Below, piece after piece: positions 1 to 5,280 of a DNA stretch of 16,008 bases. Position numbers and translations under genes: made by a program. Every line of letters begins with the position of its first letter. The stretch's first letter is position 1. Origin of the DNA: an uncultured archaeon (GTDB lineage: Archaea > Nanobdellota > Nanobdellia > Woesearchaeales > ARS49); the NCBI GenBank assembly GCA_902385765.1, contig CABMGU010000009.1:1-16008 (forward strand), read 5' to 3'. Under the pieces are notes generated by a model. That model did not search any database. It saw nothing but the letters and a program-made list of their open reading frames with translations, and was not told the DNA's origin.

Positions 1-292
1 CGTTCTTTTTTGCGGATGTGGCGCCATCAATCTTTAGAACTGTCAGCGCATTTTGCACATTTTCAACCGCGCCAATAAAAGAGGTCCTTTTTTTCTCTGA
101 AAAGCCGGCATTTCTCATCACTTCATAAGCGGTTTCAGGCGTAATTGTTTTATCCGAAAGAAGGACAGTAACAATATTCATATCAGGATTTCGTGTTTTT
201 AAAATTTCAGCCAAGCCCGCAGCCTCGTCAACTTTCTCAGGGCTTATTCCTGATTTCATTAATTCATTTTTTAAAATATCATCCACTGTCAT
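1..292 (-). CDS. hypothetical helical protein, partial (3' end outside window)
   Basis: An open frame reads leftward from ATG at 292 with no stop before the window edge, giving 97 codons. The protein begins MTVDDILKNELMKSGISPEK and is rich in Lys, Glu, Ala and Leu. It appears to be a series of amphipathic helices, with no signal peptide or membrane segment. I do not recognise the family. A TATA-like box on the minus strand at 317-325 lies about 25 bp before the ATG, which suggests a leaderless mRNA and supports this start. The gene lies 65 bp downstream of the copper ATPase stop on the same strand but appears to have its own promoter. That it is a real gene rests on the uninterrupted frame, protein-like composition and promoter placement; its function is unknown. 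Confidence 0.7.
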   Translation of the reverse strand, partial: MTVDDILKNELMKSGISPEKVDEAAGLAEILKTRNPDMNIVTVLLSDKTITPETAYEVMRNAGFSEKKRTSFIGAVENVQNALTVLKIDGATSAKKN

Positions 293-316
293 AGAAGTAA
301 ATTATATGCACTCTGC

Positions 317-325
317 TTTTTAAAC
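317..325 (-). promoter_or_regulatory. TATA-like box for the partial gene at 1-292
   Basis: The minus strand reads GTTTAAAAA. Its centre lies about 28 bp before the ATG at 292, the archaeal TATA-to-initiation distance expected for a leaderless transcript. A second AT-rich stretch closer to the ATG (about 300-306) is too near to serve as a TATA box. Confidence 0.4.
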
Positions 326-357
326 CTTGCTCTCGTAACCACTCAATAATGACTATG

Positions 358-2685
358 CTATGGCATCGGCAATTTTCCAGCAAGCTTCGGCTTGTAGAAC
401 TTCATCAGCAAACTGTTGCCAACAACACTGACACTGCTCAACGACATCGCAACACCTGCAAGAACAGGATTCAACAACCAGCCGGTGAACGGGTACAAAA
501 CACCAGCAGCAACAGGAATCAAAACAGTATTGTAAGCAAAAGCCCAAAACAGGTTCTGCCTAATCTTATACATAGTGTACTTGCTCAAAGACATTGCAGT
601 AACAACATCCCTCAAATCATTCTTCACAAGCACAACACTGCCGGCTTCAATCGCAACATCAGTGCCAGAGCCGATAGCAATGCCGACATCAGCCTGAGAC
701 AAAGCAGGAGCATCATTAATTCCATCGCCGACCATTGCAACCTTAAAACCACGGGACTGCAAATCCTTAATCTTCAAAGCCTTCTGGCCAGGCAAAACAT
801 TAGCCAGCACCTCATCAACACCAAGCTGAGAGCCGATTGCAGAAGCAGTAAGCGCATTATCACCGGTGATAAGCATAACGCGCTTGCCAAGATGATGAAG
901 CTCATTAACCGTTTCCTTTGCAAAAGGCTTAATCGGGTCAGCAACAGCAATCACTCCAAGAACCTGCTTGGCAGCAAGATAAACAACAGTCTTTCCCTGA
1001 GCCTCAAGAGAAGAAACATCAATGTCTTTGGTTTTTATCCCGTTATCATCCATCAAAGCACGATTTCCCAAAAACAAAAGCTTGCCCTTATACTTCGCGC
1101 TAACACCCTTTCCAGTAAAAGACTGAAAAGAAAAAGGCTCAGGAACAGCAAGCTTTCTCTGCTTAGCAGCAGACAAAATCGCCTCTGCCAAAGGATGCTC
1201 AGAACGCAATTCCAAAATGGCAGACAACTGCAAAATACCCTCTGGCTTTGAATTACCGACAGGAACAAGATCGGTAACAACCGGCTTTCCAACAGTCAAA
1301 GTGCCAGTCTTGTCAAAAACAACAACATCTAATTCCCTTGAACGCTGCAAAGCCTCAGCATTCTTGAACAAAATACCAAACTCTGCGCCCTTGCCGGAAC
1401 CCACCATAATTGCGGTAGGAGTCGCAAGACCAAGAGCGCAAGGACAGGCAATAATTAGTACAGCTATAAACGCCTTAAAGCCAAAAGCAGGCGAGCCAAA
1501 ATAATACCATACGCAAAAGCTGACGATTGCGACTAATATTACAATAGGCACAAAATGGAAAGCAATCCTGTCAGCCAACCTCTGAACAGGAGCCTTAGAA
1601 CCCTGAGCTTCCTCAACCATCTTAACAATCTGGGCAAGCACAGTATCAGCACCGACTTTTTTCGCCTTAAACTTAAAAGTCCCTGACTTATTAACAGTGC
1701 CTGCAATAACCTTGCTGTTAACAACCTTCTCAACAGGAATACTCTCTCCAGAAATCATACTCTCATCAACACTCGAACTGCCTTCCATAACTACACCGTC
1801 AACAGGAATCCTTTCACCGGGCTTTACAATAATAATATCATTAACCTGAACTTCCTCAACAGGAATCTCAACCTCTTCCTTATTCCGAACAACCAAAGCA
1901 GTCTTAGGCTGCAAACCAAGAAGTTTTTTAATCGCGTCCGAAGCCCTGCCCTTTGCAACAGCTTCAAGCAATTCGCCCAGAATAATAAACGCTATAAGCA
2001 GTCCGGCAACCTCAAAATACAGCATCTCGATAGAATATCCTTTTTTGCCAAGTAAAATCATCACAGAAACAAACAAGCTGTACAAATAAGCAGAACCAGT
2101 GCCAACAGCAATCAAGCTGTCCATATCCGGCTTAAGCTTCAATAAAGAACGCAAACCCCTCTTGTAAAACTCGCTACCGGCAAGCACGACAAAAGTTGCC
2201 AGCAAAAACTGAATAATAACAGTCATCGCAGGCTTTAAAACAGGCAAAGGCAGACCAACCATTTTTCCCATCGAAAGATAAAACAAAGGAATGCTGAAAA
2301 CAGCAGCAACAACCAGCCTTTTCTTCCAAAAAGAAACTTCATCAACTTTAGCTTCACCTTTATGCTCTGCCTTGTAACCGCTTTTCTCAACAGCTTCCTT
2401 CAGCATATCCTCAGAAGCCAGAGAAGGATTATAGTCAACATACGCCCTTGAACTGGCAAAATTAACATTTGCGTTCACAACACCAGGCACTTTCTTCAAA
2501 GCAGTCTCAATTGTAGTTACACAGCTTGCGCAATGCATCCCTGAAATTTCAATAACTGCTTTGGCAAGATGAGAAAACTTGTCCATACAAAGCTGGCTAC
2601 AGAAATAAAATGTTTCGCCCGCTTTTTTCAATGAAAACTTCGCGGTAATAGGATTAACATCCATACCGCAGACAGGGTCTTTCAT
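358..2685 (-). CDS. copA: copper-translocating P1B-type ATPase with N-terminal TRASH and HMA domains
   Basis: This integral membrane pump couples ATP hydrolysis to heavy-metal export, most likely Cu(I). Numbering here is from the upstream TTG at 2694; subtract 3 for the ATG at 2685. Residues 6-46 form a YHS/TRASH-like domain (C9, C32, C36). Residues 47-113 form an HMA domain with GMHCASC (C55, C58). The actuator motif SGES is at 315-318. The membrane metal-site motif CPC is at 417-419, the phosphorylated Asp is D461 in DKTGTLT, HP is at 500-501, and GDGINDAP is at 656-663. YN (721-722) and MSLSS (750-754) in the last two membrane helices are the P1B-1 (copper/silver) signature. The length of about 775 residues is normal for the family. 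I chose ATG 2685 because a TATA box at 2709-2716 places initiation at about 2687, so the TTG at 2694 would lie upstream of the transcript. It is divergent from an ion exchanger and separated from it by a double inverted repeat that probably controls it. Silver as an additional substrate cannot be excluded. Confidence 0.95.
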   Translation of the reverse strand: MKDPVCGMDVNPITAKFSLKKAGETFYFCSQLCMDKFSHLAKAVIEISGMHCASCVTTIETALKKVPGVVNANVNFASSRAYVDYNPSLASEDMLKEAVEKSGYKAEHKGEAKVDEVSFWKKRLVVAAVFSIPLFYLSMGKMVGLPLPVLKPAMTVIIQFLLATFVVLAGSEFYKRGLRSLLKLKPDMDSLIAVGTGSAYLYSLFVSVMILLGKKGYSIEMLYFEVAGLLIAFIILGELLEAVAKGRASDAIKKLLGLQPKTALVVRNKEEVEIPVEEVQVNDIIIVKPGERIPVDGVVMEGSSSVDESMISGESIPVEKVVNSKVIAGTVNKSGTFKFKAKKVGADTVLAQIVKMVEEAQGSKAPVQRLADRIAFHFVPIVILVAIVSFCVWYYFGSPAFGFKAFIAVLIIACPCALGLATPTAIMVGSGKGAEFGILFKNAEALQRSRELDVVVFDKTGTLTVGKPVVTDLVPVGNSKPEGILQLSAILELRSEHPLAEAILSAAKQRKLAVPEPFSFQSFTGKGVSAKYKGKLLFLGNRALMDDNGIKTKDIDVSSLEAQGKTVVYLAAKQVLGVIAVADPIKPFAKETVNELHHLGKRVMLITGDNALTASAIGSQLGVDEVLANVLPGQKALKIKDLQSRGFKVAMVGDGINDAPALSQADVGIAIGSGTDVAIEAGSVVLVKNDLRDVVTAMSLSKYTMYKIRQNLFWAFAYNTVLIPVAAGVLYPFTGWLLNPVLAGVAMSLSSVSVVGNSLLMKFYKPKLAGKLPMP

Positions 2686-2708
2686 CAACTGCAATATGCC
2701 TAAGTGTG

Positions 2709-2716
2709 TTTATAAA
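2709..2716 (-). promoter_or_regulatory. TATA box of the copper ATPase gene (leaderless)
   Basis: The minus strand reads TTTATAAA, centred about 25 bp before position 2687. The transcript should therefore start at or beside the ATG at 2685. No Shine-Dalgarno sequence is visible, which fits a leaderless mRNA. The inverted repeat at 2727-2766 begins 10 bp upstream of this box, where it could interfere with TFB binding or recruit an activator. Confidence 0.55.
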
Positions 2717-2726
2717 AGTTATGAAT

Positions 2727-2766
2727 GGAGGATTTTGAAAAACTTATATTTGAGTCAAAATCCTCC
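2727..2766. promoter_or_regulatory. inverted repeat 1 of a divergent operator
   Basis: GGAGGATTTTGA (2727-2738) is perfectly repeated in inverse as TCAAAATCCTCC (2755-2766), with a 16-bp AT-rich spacer. It sits between two divergent start codons and so cannot be a terminator for either gene. The half-site matches the half-site of the adjacent repeat at 2768-2807 at 9 of 12 positions, suggesting one regulator binds both. A dimeric DNA-binding regulator is inferred; no regulator gene is present in the window. Confidence 0.6.
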
Positions 2767-2767
2767 T

Positions 2768-2807
2768 AGAGAAGTTTGACTTTATAAATGATTTTTCAAA
2801 CTTCTCA
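2768..2807. promoter_or_regulatory. inverted repeat 2 of the divergent operator, enclosing a TATA box
   Basis: GAGAAGTTTGA (2769-2779) and its exact reverse complement TCAAACTTCTC (2796-2806) are separated by 16 bp, the same spacing as in inverted repeat 1. The spacer contains TTTATAAA (2781-2788) on the plus strand, the likely TATA box of the exchanger gene. A protein bound here would cover the TATA box, which suggests repression of the exchanger. Confidence 0.55.
2781..2788 (+). promoter_or_regulatory. TATA-like box upstream of the cation exchanger gene
   Basis: TTTATAAA would start transcription at about 2810, leaving a leader of about 38 nt to ATG 2848. This also argues against translation from the ATG at 2788, which overlaps the box. 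An alternative box, ATTTAATA at 2816-2823, would give a nearly leaderless mRNA from ATG 2848. Both support the shorter protein. Confidence 0.45.
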
Positions 2808-2847
2808 AAGGCAAGATTTAATAATAAGAAAATTAATTTCAACAGAA

Positions 2848-3771
2848 ATGTACAAAGAGGTCATAATCTTCATCGTCGCCTGCCTTGCTCTTGTAAAAAG
2901 CGCAGAGTATGCAGTCAAATCAGTTGAGCATATCGCAAGATTCTTCAGATTAACTGAATTCGTCACAAGCTTTTTGCTGGTAGCATTCGTATCAGCAATG
3001 CCGGAAGGATTCATCAGCGTGATATCCGCATTAAAAGGAGACCCGAGCATCGGAGTCGGAACACTGTTAGGCGGAAACATTGCTGACCTGACATTGATTT
3101 TAGGATTGGTAACACTTGCAGGACATCCAGTAAAAATCCACAGCTCGATAATCAAAAAAGACCTTTATTTCGCAATTTTAATGTTATTGCCGATACTTCT
3201 GGGACTGAACGGCGTCATTTCACGCCTGGACGGACTAATCCTTTTAACAGCAGGAACAAGTTTTTTAATAGTGCTCCTGAAAGAAAAACAATACTTCCAC
3301 AAGCCATTCCAAATGAAAGACCACTGGATAAAACACTTCATCATATTCAGCGTTTGCATTGCACTAATGCTCTTGAGCGCACATTTCATAGTTCAAAGCT
3401 CACACTCACTCGCGATAAGCATCGGCATACCATCAATTCTGATAGGACTCGTACTTGTTGCGCTCGGCACAACACTGCCAGAATTCATATTCTCTTTGCA
3501 AAGCGTAAGAGCAGGGCACGGAGATATGGCAGTAGGAGACCTGTTAGGAGTTGTCGTAGTAGATGCGTGCATAATGATGGGAATAATCTCCTTAATCTCC
3601 CCCATAACAGTTAATTTGCTGACGCTGTCAATAGTGGGCATCTTCACGTTCTTCGCAGTACTATTTGCATTATTGTTCATGCGCACAGACGGAATGCTGA
3701 CAAAGAACGAAGCAATGGCAATGGTATTCTTCTACATCGCTTTCGTAGTAGTGCAGATACTGATGAGATAA
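2848..3771 (+). CDS. CaCA-family (sodium/calcium exchanger-like) membrane antiporter
   Basis: This is a 307-residue multi-pass membrane protein with about ten hydrophobic segments and the two inverted alpha-repeats of the Ca2+:cation antiporter family (COG0530/YrbG-like). Alpha-repeat 1 has SAMPE (49-53) followed by GGNIAD (75-80). Alpha-repeat 2 has TTLPE (208-212) followed by GDLLGVVVVDA (230-240). The two acidic residues of the PE motifs (E53, E212), which coordinate the transported cation in the family, are both present. The usual GSN-x-x-N motif is altered in both repeats: GGNIAD in the first and GVVVVD in the second, where the Asn pair is largely replaced. Ion selectivity may therefore differ from a standard Na+/Ca2+ exchanger. 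The reading frame extends up to ATG 2788, but that codon overlaps the TATA box, so I start at ATG 2848. It is divergent from the copper ATPase and shares its operator region, hinting at joint control of metal or ion homeostasis. Confidence 0.85.
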   Translation: MYKEVIIFIVACLALVKSAEYAVKSVEHIARFFRLTEFVTSFLLVAFVSAMPEGFISVISALKGDPSIGVGTLLGGNIADLTLILGLVTLAGHPVKIHSSIIKKDLYFAILMLLPILLGLNGVISRLDGLILLTAGTSFLIVLLKEKQYFHKPFQMKDHWIKHFIIFSVCIALMLLSAHFIVQSSHSLAISIGIPSILIGLVLVALGTTLPEFIFSLQSVRAGHGDMAVGDLLGVVVVDACIMMGIISLISPITVNLLTLSIVGIFTFFAVLFALLFMRTDGMLTKNEAMAMVFFYIAFVVVQILMR

Positions 3772-3779
3772 GCACTAAC

Positions 3780-3788
3780 TTTTTATAC
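3780..3788 (+). promoter_or_regulatory. TATA-like box of tRNA-Leu
   Basis: TTTTTATAC lies about 29 bp upstream of the first base of tRNA-Leu, and immediately after the exchanger stop codon. The spacing is right for an archaeal tRNA promoter. Confidence 0.5.
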
Positions 3789-3812
3789 AGAACTCCTGCT
3801 CTAATAATATAC

Positions 3813-3897
3813 GGCGCCGTAGCAAAGTTGGCCAAATGCGCCGGACTTAAGATCCGGTCCCTTAGTGGGTTCGCAGGTTCAAATCCTGCCGGCGCCA
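3813..3897 (+). tRNA. tRNA-Leu (anticodon UAA)
   Basis: A full cloverleaf folds by eye. The acceptor stem is GGCGCCG/CGGCGCC, the anticodon stem is CCGGA/TCCGG, and the loop CTTAAGA gives anticodon TAA at 3848-3850. There is a long variable arm (CCC-loop-GGG, 3858-3872), and the T-stem is GCAGG/CCTGC with the canonical T-loop TTCAAAT. The long variable arm, UAA anticodon and A73 discriminator identify Leu reading UUA. CCA is not encoded, so it must be added after transcription. There is no intron. Its last 16 bases recur at 4003-4018. Confidence 0.95.
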
Positions 3898-3938
3898 TTC
3901 CGCAATACTTTGCTTAGCACTGTATTGCCAGCTGTTAA

Positions 3939-4010
3939 GCAGGATTTGACATCCTCGAAAACCGCGGTTTTCGGGAACTCCTTGAGCTACGCTCTGCGGA
4001 GTAATCCTGC
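3939..4010. repeat. palindrome-rich insert between tRNA genes (possible three-way junction)
   Basis: GCAGGATT (3939-3946) pairs with AATCCTGC (4003-4010) as an outer stem. Inside are a perfect 18-bp palindrome CGAAAACCGCGGTTTTCG (3956-3973) and a second arm ACTCC...GGAGT enclosing GAGC-TAC-GCTC. No reading frame of note is present. It may be a small structured RNA, a MITE-like remnant or a protein-binding cruciform; the sequence alone does not decide. Confidence 0.45.
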
Positions 4011-4018
4011 CGGCGCCA
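4003..4018 (+). repeat. 16-bp direct repeat of the tRNA-Leu 3' end (att-like)
   Basis: AATCCTGCCGGCGCCA is identical to 3882-3897, which runs from the T-loop through A73 of tRNA-Leu. The copies are 121 bp apart and similarity stops outside them. Integrase attachment sites often lie at this part of tRNA genes, so it could be a leftover attachment site. A local partial duplication of the tRNA is the alternative. Confidence 0.6.
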
Positions 4019-4024
4019 CTAAAC

Positions 4025-4032
4025 ATTTAAAA
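4025..4032 (+). promoter_or_regulatory. TATA-like box of tRNA-Thr
   Basis: ATTTAAAA lies about 30 bp before the first base of tRNA-Thr, suggesting this tRNA is transcribed independently of tRNA-Leu despite its unusual elbow sequence. Confidence 0.4.
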
Positions 4033-4057
4033 AATGATGAAGAAAAACCAGTCTAAC

Positions 4058-4142
4058 GCCTCCGTAGCATAGTAGCTATTGCGCCACCTTGGTATGAAAA
4101 ACAGAAAGGTGGAGGTCGCGGGTGCAGTTCCCGCCGGAGGCT
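4058..4142 (+). tRNA. tRNA-Thr (anticodon GGU) with a 12-nt intron
   Basis: The acceptor stem GCCTCCG/CGGAGGC, T-stem GCGGG/CCCGC and anticodon stem CCACC/GGTGG are all perfect. The anticodon loop is 19 nt (4089-4107). Removing 12 nt after position 37 (about 4095-4106) leaves the seven-base loop TTGGTAA, with anticodon GGT at 4091-4093. The precursor can fold TTG against CAG with a 3-nt AAA bulge, a relaxed form of the archaeal bulge-helix-bulge splice site. U73 is the archaeal threonine discriminator and supports the identity. Odd points: the T-loop is TGCAGTT instead of TTCRANY, and the D-loop lacks the usual GG pair (AGTAGCTAT). CCA is not encoded. A decaying copy is possible, though the perfect stems and the upstream TATA box favour function. 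Confidence 0.8.
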
Positions 4143-4147
4143 TTGAC

Positions 4148-4186
4148 ACCCCGTTCGTAAGCCCACACAAGGGCAGGGGTAATTTT
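4148..4186. other. nested stem-loop downstream of tRNA-Thr
   Basis: ACCCC (4148-4152) and GGGGT (4176-4180) enclose GCCC-ACACAA-GGGC (4161-4174), followed by AATTTT. Its place between the 3' end of tRNA-Thr and the 3' end of the minus-strand gene at 4231 fits a terminator or processing element. This is weak evidence without expression data. Confidence 0.3.
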
Positions 4187-4230
4187 CCCGCTTGGGACAA
4201 TAATAGAAAAAAAGTTTGGAAAATAAAAAC

Positions 4231-5022
4231 TTATTTGGCAGAGCCAACAAGGCAACCTTTATTTCTTGTGGAAAAATCGCGCGCGCCGCGTACCCCGCGA
4301 ACCAGGCCGCCGCCGTCGAAGACGCCATAGGCAAAGACGTAGTCGACGCTGCTGATGCTGCTGAAGTCGCCGCCGCCAAGACCCAAAGGCAGGACCATCG
4401 CTTCGCCTTCCTTGACGTGTTTTAAGACGTATTCAAGAGTGGTCAATGCTAAACGTCCTTCATTCCTTCCTTTGCTTTGTATAAGTCTCGCGTTTACAGG
4501 TGCCATGCATCCTTCCATAGCCACAAAGTGAGGGTTTGTGCCGTATTCTGCAGTGTTTGCAACAACGTGGCCGTCTTTAGGATAAGGAAGAACTCGTTCG
4601 TCTTTTTCCGCTCGTTCAAGAACTTTGCTTAATGTTTTACCGCGTATAATAAGTTCTTTACGAGGGCGTGAAGTGTTCAAATTATATGCTTTCTGCGCTT
4701 TGGCTATGACCAGGTTTTTCTTTGCATCAGGAATATCATCAAAAGCCACATAAACTTCTCCTTTGCGAACACCGCAAATTGCGTCAGTGCGAGTTCTCTG
4801 GAACTTCCAGGATTTAGGGTCTCCTGAGTACGCGCGTACAGCAATTGCTTCAAGCAAGCTTTGTGGAATCATTTCTTGTTCTCTTGTAAATGTGACAGCT
4901 TGTGGCTGGTTCAAGTAATCGTTAGAACTCGGTCCGAAAACATCTTCTTCAAAACCAGTAACTGGTTTGTCGTTTTCGTCAGTCAATTGGTATTCGGGTT
5001 TGGTTATTGGCTTAAGCGCCAT
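4231..5022 (-). CDS. hypothetical protein, 263 residues, family not recognised
   Basis: The ATG at 5022 has a clear Shine-Dalgarno sequence (AAGGTGAT, minus strand 5027-5034) and is preferred over the in-frame GTG at 5031, which overlaps that site. A TATA-like box at 5054-5063 would start a short-leader mRNA at about 5033. The protein is soluble-looking, with no signal peptide or membrane helix. Its charged N-terminal third (MALKPITKPEYQLTDENDKP) is followed by mixed alpha/beta sequence and a Lys/Arg/Glu-rich stretch in the middle (KAQKAYNLNTSRPRKELIIR). The C-terminus is glycine-rich (LGLGGGDFSS, then FDGGGLVRGVRG). The last 25 or so codons are much richer in GC than the rest. I recognise no catalytic motif and assign no function. 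It is divergent from the AlbA_2 gene across a 258-bp spacer packed with repeats, so joint regulation is possible. Confidence 0.75.
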   Translation of the reverse strand: MALKPITKPEYQLTDENDKPVTGFEEDVFGPSSNDYLNQPQAVTFTREQEMIPQSLLEAIAVRAYSGDPKSWKFQRTRTDAICGVRKGEVYVAFDDIPDAKKNLVIAKAQKAYNLNTSRPRKELIIRGKTLSKVLERAEKDERVLPYPKDGHVVANTAEYGTNPHFVAMEGCMAPVNARLIQSKGRNEGRLALTTLEYVLKHVKEGEAMVLPLGLGGGDFSSISSVDYVFAYGVFDGGGLVRGVRGARDFSTRNKGCLVGSAK

Positions 5023-5053
5023 AGTAATCACCTTGACGGAAAAACGAAGTTCT

Positions 5054-5063
5054 CATATATAAA
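5054..5063 (-). promoter_or_regulatory. TATA-like box of the 263-residue gene
   Basis: The minus strand reads TTTATATATG, about 25 bp before position 5033, which is just ahead of the Shine-Dalgarno sequence of the gene starting at 5022. Confidence 0.45.
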
Positions 5064-5117
5064 CCTTTCTATTTTTACCACTACGGAGTTACACCGCTCA
5101 TTTCTTTGGCGTTGTTA

Positions 5118-5160
5118 ATCGTTAAGTTATCGTTAAGTTTAAGTTAAATTGTTAACGATT
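5118..5160. repeat. 11-bp tandem repeats and inverted copy in the divergent spacer
   Basis: ATCGTTAAGTT occurs twice in perfect tandem (5118-5128, 5129-5139), one helical turn apart. A partial third copy follows (TAAGTT, 5140-5145), then an inverted relative, TTAACGATT (5152-5160), which mirrors AATCGTTAA (5117-5125). The arrangement looks like binding sites for a regulator shared by the two divergent genes. No direct evidence of binding is available. Confidence 0.45.
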
Positions 5161-5259
5161 TTCGGCTGTGGTGGAGTACGCTCGTTCTTTGCCGATTTTT
5201 CTGACAATGCCCTGCTTGACGAAATATTCGATTAATTGTTTAATAGTAAAGTTTATAAA
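5152..5259 (-). pseudogene. possible remnant of a winged-helix C-terminus
   Basis: A minus-strand frame with no start codon, opened by an upstream TAG and closed by TAA at 5152-5154, reads FINFTIKQLIEYFVKQGIVR, then KIGKERAYSTTAENR. This follows the recognition-helix-plus-wing pattern (LxxxVxxGIVxxxGxxRxYxxT) that ends many Fic- and AlbA_2-associated proteins, and loosely resembles residues 424-448 of the neighbouring AlbA_2 protein. It overlaps that gene's promoter. It may be the surviving tail of a displaced gene. With only 35 codons, chance is a real alternative. Confidence 0.25.
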
Positions 5260-5269
5260 CTAAACAATT
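5234..5269. promoter_or_regulatory. palindromic promoter of the AlbA_2 gene
   Basis: AATTGTTTA (5234-5242) is mirrored by TAAACAATT (5261-5269) around an 18-bp core that contains the TATA box TTTATAAA (5252-5259), itself within the palindrome GTTTATAAAC. AAACAAT is repeated again just downstream (5270-5276). The TATA centre is about 25 bp before ATG 5281, so the mRNA should be leaderless. A dimer bound here would block the TATA box. The encoded protein ends in a winged helix, so autorepression is a reasonable guess. Confidence 0.55.
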
Positions 5270-5280
5270 AAACAATCGAT

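Noticed and set aside
349..1251. Open frame of 300 codons on the plus strand opposite the copper ATPase
   Set aside because: It is antisense to a confidently assigned gene, is rich in Asn, Ser, Arg and Gln as expected for a shadow frame, and has no promoter or ribosome site.
2727..2807. Inverted repeats read as transcription terminators
   Set aside because: They lie between two divergent start codons, so neither gene could use them for termination.
2788..2847. N-terminal extension of the exchanger from ATG 2788
   Set aside because: The ATG overlaps the TATA box and an inverted-repeat arm, and the 20 extra residues do not resemble the family's N-terminus.
4003..4018. Second tRNA-Leu gene
   Set aside because: Only the last 16 bases match; there is no anticodon arm, D-arm or matching 5' acceptor strand.
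4053..4379. Open frames across tRNA-Thr and the end of the 263-residue gene
   Set aside because: They overlap a tRNA and a better-supported gene and have no start signals; GC-rich composition explains the lack of stops.
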